Below, piece after piece: positions 28,218-34,744 of a DNA stretch of 64,000 bases. The stretch's first letter is position 1; each line of letters opens with the position of its first letter. The notes beneath the pieces were generated by a model. That model was not told the origin of the DNA. It searched no databases and was given only the letters and a program-made list of their open reading frames with translations. This DNA comes from Chitinophagales bacterium (GTDB lineage: Bacteria; Bacteroidota; Bacteroidia; Chitinophagales; Chitinophagaceae): the NCBI GenBank assembly GCA_017303855.1, contig JAFLBL010000002.1, forward strand, positions 248,001-312,000, in the 5' to 3' direction. The translations under genes were made by a program, and so were the position numbers.

Positions 28218-29279
28218 TTAACACCCTGCATTCATCCGTTTCCATACATTTTCCAGTTTCCCGTTATTCAGTTTAAATAAGCCACCGGAGAAGCCAAACC
28301 AGATAGTGCCTTTGCGGTCCTGGTAGATGCTTTGAATATGATTGCGGGTCTGGCCCCGTGTTTCCATAATGGTGGTAAACGTTTTACCATCATACCGGCT
28401 GGCACCGCCCCCCAACGTACCAAACCAGAGATTGTCTTCATTATCAGTACTGATGGTCCAAACAGTATTGCCGGCCAGTCCGTCTTTTTCGGTGAAGCCG
28501 GTAAAAGTTTTTCCATCATACCGGATCACCCCGTTACCCCAGGTAGCCAGCCAGAGTTGTCCGTTTTTATCCGCCTGTATGGCCAGTATATTATCAGCGG
28601 TCAATCCATCTTTCTTTGAATAGTTGGTAAATAGTGTGCCATCATATTTTACCATACCGGCGCCATCGGTACCCATCCAGAAATTCCCGTTTTTATCTTC
28701 ATAAAAACACCAGACCAGGAAAGGAGAAAAACGGGAACTGCCGGTATTATCAGCTTCAGGAAGGGTAATGCTCGTGAATTTTCCATTCTCATACCGGCTT
28801 ACACCCCGCAATGTTCCTGTCCAGATACGGCCCTTGCTGTCCAGGAAGAGACTCCAGCATTCGTTATCAGGTAAACCGTCTTTCACTGTATAGTTGGTGA
28901 AGTTTTTACCATCATACCGGGATAAACCGCCGTTGGTGGCAAACCAGAAATCACCTTTTTTATCCTGTACAATACCTCTTACTGTATTTCCACCCAGGCC
29001 TTCCGATTGCCGGTAATACGTAAAGTTGGTGCCATCATACCAGCATACACCGTCATCATTGGTGCCAAACCAGAGATGATCCGCCCTGTCCTGGTAGATC
29101 CGCCGGATATAGCGGCTTACCTGCACATTGGTATCAATATTTTCCTGGAATACCTGGGGAAACATCAGGTGACTATCGGCGTAAACACTTTCCGGGGCAT
29201 TGTCTTTTTTGTCCGGTTGTACATCCGCGGTCATACAGGAGGCGAAGAGCAGGCTGAGAAGGAATGGGCGAAAAGTCAT
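28218..29279 (-). CDS. Lipoprotein with two-component regulator propeller (Reg_prop) repeats
   Basis: 353 aa from the ATG at 29279 (MTFRPFLLSLLFASC), a lipoprotein start with Cys15; the frame continuing to 29681 overlaps the divergent gene and is not coding. At least six Reg_prop blades follow, each with a DKxGxxWFxTxxGGxxRYDGKxF pattern (DKKGDFWFATNGGLSRYDG, DNEDNLWFGTLGGGASRYDG). In hybrid two-component systems this propeller is the periplasmic sensor; here it is a free outer-membrane or periplasmic lipoprotein, divergent from a membrane-bound winged-helix regulator. Confidence 0.88.
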   Translation of the reverse strand: MTFRPFLLSLLFASCMTADVQPDKKDNAPESVYADSHLMFPQVFQENIDTNVQVSRYIRRIYQDRADHLWFGTNDDGVCWYDGTNFTYYRQSEGLGGNTVRGIVQDKKGDFWFATNGGLSRYDGKNFTNYTVKDGLPDNECWSLFLDSKGRIWTGTLRGVSRYENGKFTSITLPEADNTGSSRFSPFLVWCFYEDKNGNFWMGTDGAGMVKYDGTLFTNYSKKDGLTADNILAIQADKNGQLWLATWGNGVIRYDGKTFTGFTEKDGLAGNTVWTISTDNEDNLWFGTLGGGASRYDGKTFTTIMETRGQTRNHIQSIYQDRKGTIWFGFSGGLFKLNNGKLENVWKRMNAGC

Positions 29280-29315
29280 ATTTGTTGATTTTTGTGATCC
29301 GGGTTGTCCGGGGCA

Positions 29316-29331
29316 GCAAAATACATTTTGC
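29316..29331. promoter_or_regulatory. Inverted repeat GCAAAAT-AC-ATTTTGC
   Basis: Perfect 7-bp arms with a 2-bp centre, 37 bp upstream of the Reg_prop lipoprotein start. It lies beside the direct repeats at 29341, in the divergent gap. It may be a second operator or the core of the lipoprotein promoter. Confidence 0.45.
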
Positions 29332-29340
29332 AGGACCTCC

Positions 29341-29383
29341 TGTGCGTAAAACAGATGTAAAACCTTTGTAAACGGATGTAAAA
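29341..29383. promoter_or_regulatory. Four direct repeats [C/T]GTAAA(A) with 10-11 bp spacing: candidate operator
   Basis: GTAAA cores recur in TGTGCGTAAAA (29341), CAGATGTAAAA (29352), CCTTTGTAAA (29363) and CGGATGTAAAA (29373), i.e. every 11, 11 and 10 bp, one helical turn each. OmpR-type winged-helix proteins bind such same-face direct repeats as head-to-tail dimers, and the adjacent gene encodes exactly this domain. The repeats lie 49 bp from the regulator ATG and 62 bp from the lipoprotein ATG. Confidence 0.65.
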
Positions 29384-29420
29384 TAAGGGGGAGAGGGCAG
29401 ATCTTCCCCGGTGAAAGAGG

Positions 29421-29428
29421 TATTTTTG
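29421..29428 (+). promoter_or_regulatory. -7-type box TATTTTTG before the ToxR-like gene
   Basis: Exact match to TAnnTTTG, only 3 bp upstream of the ATG at 29432, so if used the mRNA would be leaderless or nearly so. No TTG -33 box at a fitting distance, which weakens the call. Confidence 0.3.
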
Positions 29429-29431
29429 AGT

Positions 29432-30307
29432 ATGCGTTGGAAACAATTACTCCTCTTGTTGCTGCCCGGGATCGGGTTATTCCTTTTGGGTTTTGTAAAA
29501 GGCAAACCCGGAAAATCCGGATTCGACAATGCCCGGGAGGAGATTGTGATGCGGCAGATTGCCCACCGGGTGCTGCAGTATAGCGGTGACAGCAGTTCAC
29601 GTGTACTTTCACCGGAGCGGGTAAACGCCAGTGAATACCGGATTCCCTTTGAAACCGGTTTTTCTTTTGTGCCTGATTCACTGGTGGCCATTATCGGCCG
29701 GGTGATCCGGGAAAATCAATTGCCCGACCATTATATTGTTAATGTGATGGAATGTGATGGCGATAAAGTGATTTTTGGCTTTGCCATTCTCGGCAGTGAA
29801 CAAAATAATATAGTACCCTGTAAAGGCCGGGAGCAACCCGTACGTAAGTATTGTATCAATATCCGTTTTGATGACAAAAAGAGCAGTAACCAACCGGTAT
29901 ACCTGCTGGCCGGTGGACTGTTATTGCTGGCTGGACTGATTTATTACAGGCGCCGAACAGATAAAGCGGACGTGCTGCCGGCAGACACAAATGAACCAGA
30001 GTCGGGCCCTTTTATTGCAATCGGACGGTATCGTTTTCATCCCGATCAGCAATTGCTCTGGCTGGATGGCAGCAAAACCGTACTCACAGCCAAGGAAAAT
30101 AAACTCCTCCGCATATTTGCCGCATCTCCCAATGAAGTTATTGACCGCAGCCGCCTGCAGAAAGAAGTCTGGGAAGACGAGGGCGTAATAGTCGGCCGCA
30201 GCCTCGATGTCTTCGTCTCTAAACTCCGCAAGCGTCTTGAAGGGGATGAACGGGTAAAAATTGCGACCGTAGTGGGGAAGGGGTATGAATTGACGATTAG
30301 CGGTTGA
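29432..30307 (+). CDS. ToxR-like membrane-anchored winged-helix regulator
   Basis: 291 aa from the ATG at 29432 (a GTG at 29411 is an alternative). An N-terminal signal-anchor (LLLLLLPGIGLFLLGFV, about 6-22), a periplasmic part of about 130 residues, a TM helix (VYLLAGGLLLLAGLIYY, about 158-174) and a C-terminal OmpR-type winged helix (about 195-290: LTAKENKLLRIFAASPNEV, VDVFVSKLRKRL-like recognition helix, VVGKGYEL). DNA-binding domain and sensor are on one chain, as in ToxR, but with the opposite order. Probably senses an envelope signal, perhaps through the divergent propeller lipoprotein. Confidence 0.85.
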   Translation: MRWKQLLLLLLPGIGLFLLGFVKGKPGKSGFDNAREEIVMRQIAHRVLQYSGDSSSRVLSPERVNASEYRIPFETGFSFVPDSLVAIIGRVIRENQLPDHYIVNVMECDGDKVIFGFAILGSEQNNIVPCKGREQPVRKYCINIRFDDKKSSNQPVYLLAGGLLLLAGLIYYRRRTDKADVLPADTNEPESGPFIAIGRYRFHPDQQLLWLDGSKTVLTAKENKLLRIFAASPNEVIDRSRLQKEVWEDEGVIVGRSLDVFVSKLRKRLEGDERVKIATVVGKGYELTISG

Positions 30308-30418
30308 GCCGTTGAGATGTTGAGATGTTGAGTTGTTTGGATTCCGAGCGGTTGGAACTTTTCGTTTCTAAGCAGCCCTGGCAACCCTCAACCCACAACT
30401 CACATCCCGCAACTCACC
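30304..30418. repeat. Composite repeat element, copy 1
   Basis: Left arm: four 8-bp units TTGAGCCG, TTGAGATG, TTGAGATG, TTGAGTTG (30304-30335), the first overlapping the stop codon of the regulator gene. Core about 30336-30376, including GGAACTTTTCGTTTCTAAGC. Right arm: six in-phase heptamers from CCTGGCA (30377) through ACCCTCA, ACCCACA, ACTCACA, TCCCGCA to ACTCACC (30418), ending 3 bp before the stop of the convergent gene. Same structure as copies at 32129, 32712 and 62921. Confidence 0.85.
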
Positions 30419-30420
30419 TC

Positions 30421-31701
30421 TCATTCTTTCCTGGCATCTTCACATTTCCGTTGATTTCTGACAAAAAACACACCGTCAAATATCCGGGTCCACTGAGCCG
30501 TGTAGGGTGTATGCAGGGCTTCTACTACTGAACCGTTCATGGTAAATTCTGTGTTAGCATTGTTGTTTTGTTTATTGAAGCCGGAAAAATCCACAAAGGC
30601 GTAATTCCAGCTTTCATTAATCCAGCGTTCAAAACTGTTTTTACCCGGGCTGGAAACAGGGTAAGGTTTACGGCTAACTATACCTGTTTCCCCCGCGGCG
30701 GATGAGAAGCCAACAATATAGGTCTGGCTGGCCAGTAGAGGATCGTTGGTGAAGACGGTCCCCATTGAGACGAGGTTATTGTAGAGACGGGAATAATGAC
30801 CGCTGTATTTAGAAACATGAAAATTCTGGGCCCAGACGATGATTTTTTCATTTTTGTATTTATAGTTGGCCAGCCATTTCAGGTTATTGGCCATTTGTAT
30901 ATCCCGTTCATTACGTCCCTTATCTGAATCGGTGGGGAGGTATTTAAATTCAAGCGCCAGGTGTACCAGGTTGTCCAGCAGCACCACCCAGAAATCCTGC
31001 CCGTGGGTGCGGGTGCTCAGTTCTGTTTTCAGCCGGGTTAATTTTTCAACAGCAGTATCATAAAAGCCGGGACTTTTTTTTGCGAAAAGCAAACGGGATA
31101 ATGAATCAAACAGCGGTACATATTCTGCAGCATACGCCGGTGTTTGCGTGATGGGAAGTACATAACTACGCAGCACGCTGTCCAGCCGCTGCGAAAGGTT
31201 TTTGTTTGAATATGAAAGTGCTGTTTGCAGATCAATGCCGGTAATCATAAGGGGGTTATCGGTAGTAAAGCTGGCCGGTATCTGTTTTTTTTCGAGGTAT
31301 TGACAGGCATCACAGGCACTCCATACGCCGGTAATATTGCGGCGGAGAAAAGAGTAGATCCCTGTATCCGTCTTTGGCAGCTGATCCCACCCGTCATTCA
31401 ACGCAAAGAAATCAGATTCAAATGCCAGTACATTAAAGCCCTTTACTTCATGCAGGTAGCGGATCAGTCTTGTTTTTGTTTCAAAGGTGGCCGCGTCACC
31501 ATGGTCCTGTTCACCAAGCATAACGATCCGGGCATCTCCGATTGCTTTGCCCATGGCTGCCAGGTCAGAAAAGTCAGTGGAATCCGGATGACCGGTTCTT
31601 ACCTGGCTGGCATTCCCGGTAACCCAGGATTGTATTGAGGATTGTGTAAATCCAGGCAGACACAGGGAAAACAGCGGCAGAAAGAGTAAAGCTTTTCGCA
31701 T
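30421..31701 (-). CDS. Exported erythromycin esterase-like protein
   Basis: 426 aa. Signal peptide ends in PGFTQ. The erythromycin-esterase superfamily signature appears as ARIVMLGEQDHGDAATFETK (about 57-76) and GFNVLAFESDF (about 88-98), with DQLPKTDTGIYSF and ITGIDLQTALSYS further on. The family includes macrolide lactone hydrolases (Ere) and many proteins of other function; export and 426 aa length are usual for the Bacteroidota branch. The His in GEQDHG and the Glu in FESDF are the catalytic candidates. Antibiotic resistance cannot be inferred. Confidence 0.85.
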   Translation of the reverse strand: MRKALLFLPLFSLCLPGFTQSSIQSWVTGNASQVRTGHPDSTDFSDLAAMGKAIGDARIVMLGEQDHGDAATFETKTRLIRYLHEVKGFNVLAFESDFFALNDGWDQLPKTDTGIYSFLRRNITGVWSACDACQYLEKKQIPASFTTDNPLMITGIDLQTALSYSNKNLSQRLDSVLRSYVLPITQTPAYAAEYVPLFDSLSRLLFAKKSPGFYDTAVEKLTRLKTELSTRTHGQDFWVVLLDNLVHLALEFKYLPTDSDKGRNERDIQMANNLKWLANYKYKNEKIIVWAQNFHVSKYSGHYSRLYNNLVSMGTVFTNDPLLASQTYIVGFSSAAGETGIVSRKPYPVSSPGKNSFERWINESWNYAFVDFSGFNKQNNNANTEFTMNGSVVEALHTPYTAQWTRIFDGVFFVRNQRKCEDARKE

Positions 31702-32128
31702 AAGGATGAGGTTTAGATTCAGCTACAGGAGCAAAGAGAGGTTTACACACCTAATGTACTCCGTGTTTACAAGTTGTCAAAGAGCGGGGAGTCAAAATTT
31801 TGTTATAATGGAAAGTCACCAGGTTTAAAAGTAGAGAAAAGGAGAACACGCTTGGCAGAAGCAATCAGTACCCGGAAGGCCTGAAAATCCGGTCATCGGC
31901 TTATTCAGAATCGCCGGAAGCATAATGCGGGACTTTATATACAGCCTCCAATACCATATTCATGGTATATGCTGCTGATATAAACCGTAAAATGCCGCAC
32001 ATTATAGAGTTATAAAACAGCTTTATGAGCGTGCGTCTACAGGCATATGTTGAGAAAGTAAAAGGTTGACAAGGAAGGTCCTTAGAAAACCTGGTAATTC
32101 ACAACACACACATCCCACATCATTTCAG
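31702..32128. other. Gene-free gap upstream of the esterase-like gene
   Basis: About 430 bp without a supported gene. It holds a small inverted repeat ATACCA-TATTCA-TGGTAT around 31950-31967, a lone AAATGCCGCACA near 31990 that matches only the left half of the 54-kb operator, and low-complexity CACAACACACACATCCCAC near 32100. It may be a decayed gene or the esterase promoter region. Confidence 0.5.
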
Positions 32129-32222
32129 TTTGAGGCGTTGAGCTGTTATGTCGTTTGAATTTCGTTCGGATGGAACCCTTCGTTTCTTAGCAGGCCTGGC
32201 ACCTGGCACCAGACACCGGGCA
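32129..32222. repeat. Composite repeat element, copy 2
   Basis: Left arm of 8-bp units (TTGAGGCG, TTGAGCTG, TTATGTCG; 32129-32152), core about 32153-32194 including GGAACCCTTCGTTTCTTAGC, and right arm of in-phase heptamers CCTGGCA, CCTGGCA, CCAGACA, CCGGGCA (32195-32222). The right arm stops 3 bp before the stop codon of the UPF0303 gene (minus strand). Core and left arm align closely to copy 1. Confidence 0.85.
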
Positions 32223-32225
32223 CCT

Positions 32226-32678
32226 CTACAAATATTTCCCTTTCAATCCCTCAATAATAATTTCATGATCTTCAAAATCTCTTAATCCGGAAACCGTGAT
32301 CGTGGCGATGAGTCCGGCATTTTTTACAAAGACAGGGATGGATCCCCCTTTGGCGATATAATCTTTCTCATCGAGGCCGAATGGTTTTTCAAGTGTCATG
32401 GCCCTTTTTTCGAGTGTATGTCGTACGGCCAATGAACTTTCTTCAAAATACTTTGCCACATTCGCTTTACGGCGCAGCCAGTTGTGTTTATCAGCAGGCA
32501 AACCATCTTCCACATACAGGAATACGGATTGATTGAGCCGGCTGATCTCGACGGCAATCGCCTGGTTACGGCTTCTGGCGAGATCAACAATCCGCTGTCC
32601 CATATCCATGGCGATGGCGTTGGTAAATGAATCCAATTCAACTTTCAACAATATTTCTTTAGCTGCTTCCTGCGACAT
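32226..32678 (-). CDS. Heme-degrading domain / UPF0303 family protein
   Basis: 150 aa single-domain cytoplasmic protein. The stretch FLYVEDGLPADKHNWLRRKANVAKYFEESS (about 53-82, shown here for its W-RRK and SS motif) and the glycine-rich KGGSIPVFVKN are typical of UPF0303 in the GlcG/HbpS-like fold (PF03928). The biochemical role is not settled for the family. Composite repeats flank it on both sides. Confidence 0.75.
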   Translation of the reverse strand: MSQEAAKEILLKVELDSFTNAIAMDMGQRIVDLARSRNQAIAVEISRLNQSVFLYVEDGLPADKHNWLRRKANVAKYFEESSLAVRHTLEKRAMTLEKPFGLDEKDYIAKGGSIPVFVKNAGLIATITVSGLRDFEDHEIIIEGLKGKYL

Positions 32679-32711
32679 GGGATGATTTTTGAATGGTAAG
32701 TTAGTGAATTC

Positions 32712-32786
32712 GGGGAATGGAGAATGGGATTAGCCGGAACCTTTCGTTTTACAGAAGGCCTCACAACTCACATCTCACATCCCGCA
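32712..32786. repeat. Composite repeat element, copy 3 (degenerate)
   Basis: Left arm with GGGAATGGAGAATGGG (7-bp period), core with CCGGAACCTTTCGTTTTACAG, and right arm of heptamers CCTCACA, ACTCACA, TCTCACA, TCCCGCA (32759-32786). It ends 6 bp before the stop of the epimerase gene (minus strand). Core is recognisably the same as copies 1 and 2 but with a deletion and several changes. Confidence 0.75.
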
Positions 32787-32792
32787 ACTTTT

Positions 32793-33905
32793 TTACGCCA
32801 CGACCACCTTCTCCCACTTCCCCAGCCACTCTTCTGAAATCGTCGCTCCCAGTCCAACGACCTCCGGCACTTCCACCACGCCATTGGCTTTATACACAAT
32901 ACCGCCGGTAACGGGGTCTTCGCGGAGCATGAGGGCGGTGTCAAAATCAAAGTGAACGATATTGGGGGAGGAGAGGGCAAAATGTGCAAATGCGGTCATG
33001 GCTAACCGTGACTCGATCATGGCGCCGACCTGCAGGTGCAGCCCGGCGGCTTCGGCCATACGGGCCATCTTTAACGCTTTGAAAATACCCCCGGATTTGC
33101 CCAGCTTGATATTGAAATAATCGCAGGCGTCCAAAGCGATCAGTCGCTCCGCATCATGATCATCGCCGCAACATTCATCGGCCATGATGGGTATGGGACT
33201 TTCTTTTTTCACCCGCGGCAATGACAGGTAATTCCAGCGGGCAATCGGCTCCTCACAATGTTGTATATCGAATGCCGAAAGGGCTTTTAAGGTCTCAATG
33301 GCTTCTTCCACGCCCCAGCCCTGGTTGGCATCAATGCGTAAAGGGATTTCCGGACCTACTGCTTCCCGGATTGCTTTAATTCGTATCACATCTTTCTTTC
33401 CATCCTTACCCAATTTTACTTTGATAGCGGGATAACCTTCGGCGAGGATACGGACAGCTTGTGCCGCCATTACATCCGGTTCGGCCAGACTCACCGTATA
33501 ATCAGTGATGATGGTTTTATCATTTTTACCACCAATAAACTGATAGAGGGGCAGGCCCGCATGCTGACTGGCGATATCGTAAAGGGCGATATCAAACGCA
33601 CTTTTAATACTGCCATTGGCATAAATAATGCTGTCCATCAGTTTCACTGCCCCTTCTATGTCCAGCGCATTATGCCCGATGAGCGCCCTGGCGAATAATT
33701 CGCCCACCACCATACAAGTGTCCTGGCTTTCCCCGTTGATGGGCATATAGGGGCTGCATTCGCCAAAACCGGTTATGCCTTCTTTGGTACGGATCCGCAC
33801 CAATACATTTTCGGCATCATAATCCGTACCGAGCGACGTGATAAAGGGTTCAATCAGGGGAATGGAAAGCTTGTAGAGTTCGATTTGCTGAATGGTGACA
33901 GACAT
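32793..33905 (-). CDS. Dipeptide epimerase-like enzyme (mandelate racemase/muconate cycloisomerase family)
   Basis: 370 aa enolase-superfamily enzyme. The N-terminal capping domain is followed by a barrel with the acid/base lysine in AIKVKLGKDG (about 163), metal ligands in LRIDANQGW (Asp), QHCEEPIA (Glu) and MADECCGD (Asp/Glu), and the second-side lysine in YFNIKLGKSGG. HFDFDTALML near 320 matches the C-terminal DxD of L-Ala-D/L-Glu epimerases, which act on murein peptides. The neighbouring OM protein gene starts 9 bp upstream, so both may be co-transcribed. Exact dipeptide unknown. Confidence 0.85.
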   Translation of the reverse strand: MSVTIQQIELYKLSIPLIEPFITSLGTDYDAENVLVRIRTKEGITGFGECSPYMPINGESQDTCMVVGELFARALIGHNALDIEGAVKLMDSIIYANGSIKSAFDIALYDIASQHAGLPLYQFIGGKNDKTIITDYTVSLAEPDVMAAQAVRILAEGYPAIKVKLGKDGKKDVIRIKAIREAVGPEIPLRIDANQGWGVEEAIETLKALSAFDIQHCEEPIARWNYLSLPRVKKESPIPIMADECCGDDHDAERLIALDACDYFNIKLGKSGGIFKALKMARMAEAAGLHLQVGAMIESRLAMTAFAHFALSSPNIVHFDFDTALMLREDPVTGGIVYKANGVVEVPEVVGLGATISEEWLGKWEKVVVA

Positions 33906-33914
33906 GGCAGTTAT

Positions 33915-34580
33915 TTAAAAAAGGATACGTACACCCCCGCAGAGAATACCGGCCAGGGGTGCGTGTTCGTTGACTAAAATATATTCGCTGGGATAAGCGG
34001 TATTGGGAATATAAACCCTCCCCTCGGCATATAAAAAGAAATCGGCTCCAACGGGTTTTTCCCAGCCGATGCTGAGATCATAACTAAGTCGTTTGAAATT
34101 TGCTTTACCGGACTGCAGCGGCAATGTATACCGGCTGGTGTCTATGGTACGCCCGGGTGTATTGGTGATACGCCCCATCATCAAACCAAATCCTGCTTCC
34201 CCATACAGGTTCCAGCCTTTTTCACTGATGGGTTCCCCGATAAAATAATGTTTCCACCCAAGAGTCAGTTGCCTGAAACGCATATTGCCTCTGTTTGAAT
34301 AGACTTGCTGTTGCGGGCTGATACTGCTGCTTTTTGCCAGGGCGGTTACCGTATTGTCGAATTTCCCGTTGCTGCAATAGCCGAAAGAAATACGGATGCC
34401 GTTGCCGGCAGACAGATGAAAATCACCATGCATGGTATTGTTCAACGCGGTAAACTGCTGTTGCTTCCCGAAGTTCCGTACCAGGCCCAGGTCCGTAGCA
34501 ATACTGAAACGGGGATACTGTGCCAACGCGGAAACCGATATGGCCATGAAGAGGGATAATATGTAGAAACGGGGTGTCAA
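33915..34580 (-). CDS. Outer membrane beta-barrel protein, unknown
   Basis: 221 aa with a signal peptide ending SALAQ. Eight to ten amphipathic strands (RFSIATDLGLVRNF, IRISFGYCSNG, QLTLGWKHYF, WNLYGEAGFGLMMG, YDLSIGWEKPVG, FFLYAEGRVYI) and a C-terminal strand ending in Phe (GILCGGVRILF), the classic outer membrane insertion signal. No specific family recognised. Upstream of the epimerase on the same strand, spacing 9 bp. Confidence 0.75.
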   Translation of the reverse strand: MTPRFYILSLFMAISVSALAQYPRFSIATDLGLVRNFGKQQQFTALNNTMHGDFHLSAGNGIRISFGYCSNGKFDNTVTALAKSSSISPQQQVYSNRGNMRFRQLTLGWKHYFIGEPISEKGWNLYGEAGFGLMMGRITNTPGRTIDTSRYTLPLQSGKANFKRLSYDLSIGWEKPVGADFFLYAEGRVYIPNTAYPSEYILVNEHAPLAGILCGGVRILF

Positions 34581-34674
34581 AGCAGTGACTGCAATGTTAC
34601 AGAATTATTGGATGAGAACTTCCAACCCTTCCGGTATTGTGTTGCCGTTTATTCAAAAATCTTCCTGCTATATG

Positions 34675-34708
34675 AAAAGCGGGTGGCCGTTATCAGCCAC
34701 CCGCTTTT
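34675..34708 (-). terminator. Perfect 13-bp terminator stem after the S46 peptidase gene
   Basis: Arms AAAAGCGGGTGGC (34675-34687) and GCCACCCGCTTTT (34696-34708) with an 8-nt loop. On the minus strand it lies 27 bp after the S46 stop and ends in TTTT. The flanking A and T runs would let it work in both directions. Confidence 0.85.
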
Positions 34709-34709
34709 A

Positions 34710-34744
34710 CTCATCACTCATTATTCATCACGCATCATTTCATC
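34710..34744. repeat. Short heptamer array at the S46 stop codon
   Basis: On the minus strand units TGATGCG, TGATGAA, TAATGAG, TGATGAG start with the S46 stop codon itself (TGA at 34737-34735) and run into the terminator. Four units with moderate divergence. Confidence 0.7.

Noticed and set aside
28218..29681. N-terminal extension of the Reg_prop lipoprotein to 29681
   Set aside because: The extra 134 codons are antisense to the ToxR-like gene and cross its operator; the ATG at 29279 gives a clean lipoprotein signal.
31989..32002. Seventh regulon operator at AAATGCCGCACA
   Set aside because: Only the left arm matches; GGGTAT is missing and no -7 box or gene start is at the right distance.
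30304..32786. Composite repeats as insertion sequence remnants with transposase
   Set aside because: No transposase fragment or terminal inverted repeat pair is present; they are reported as repeats of unknown mobility.
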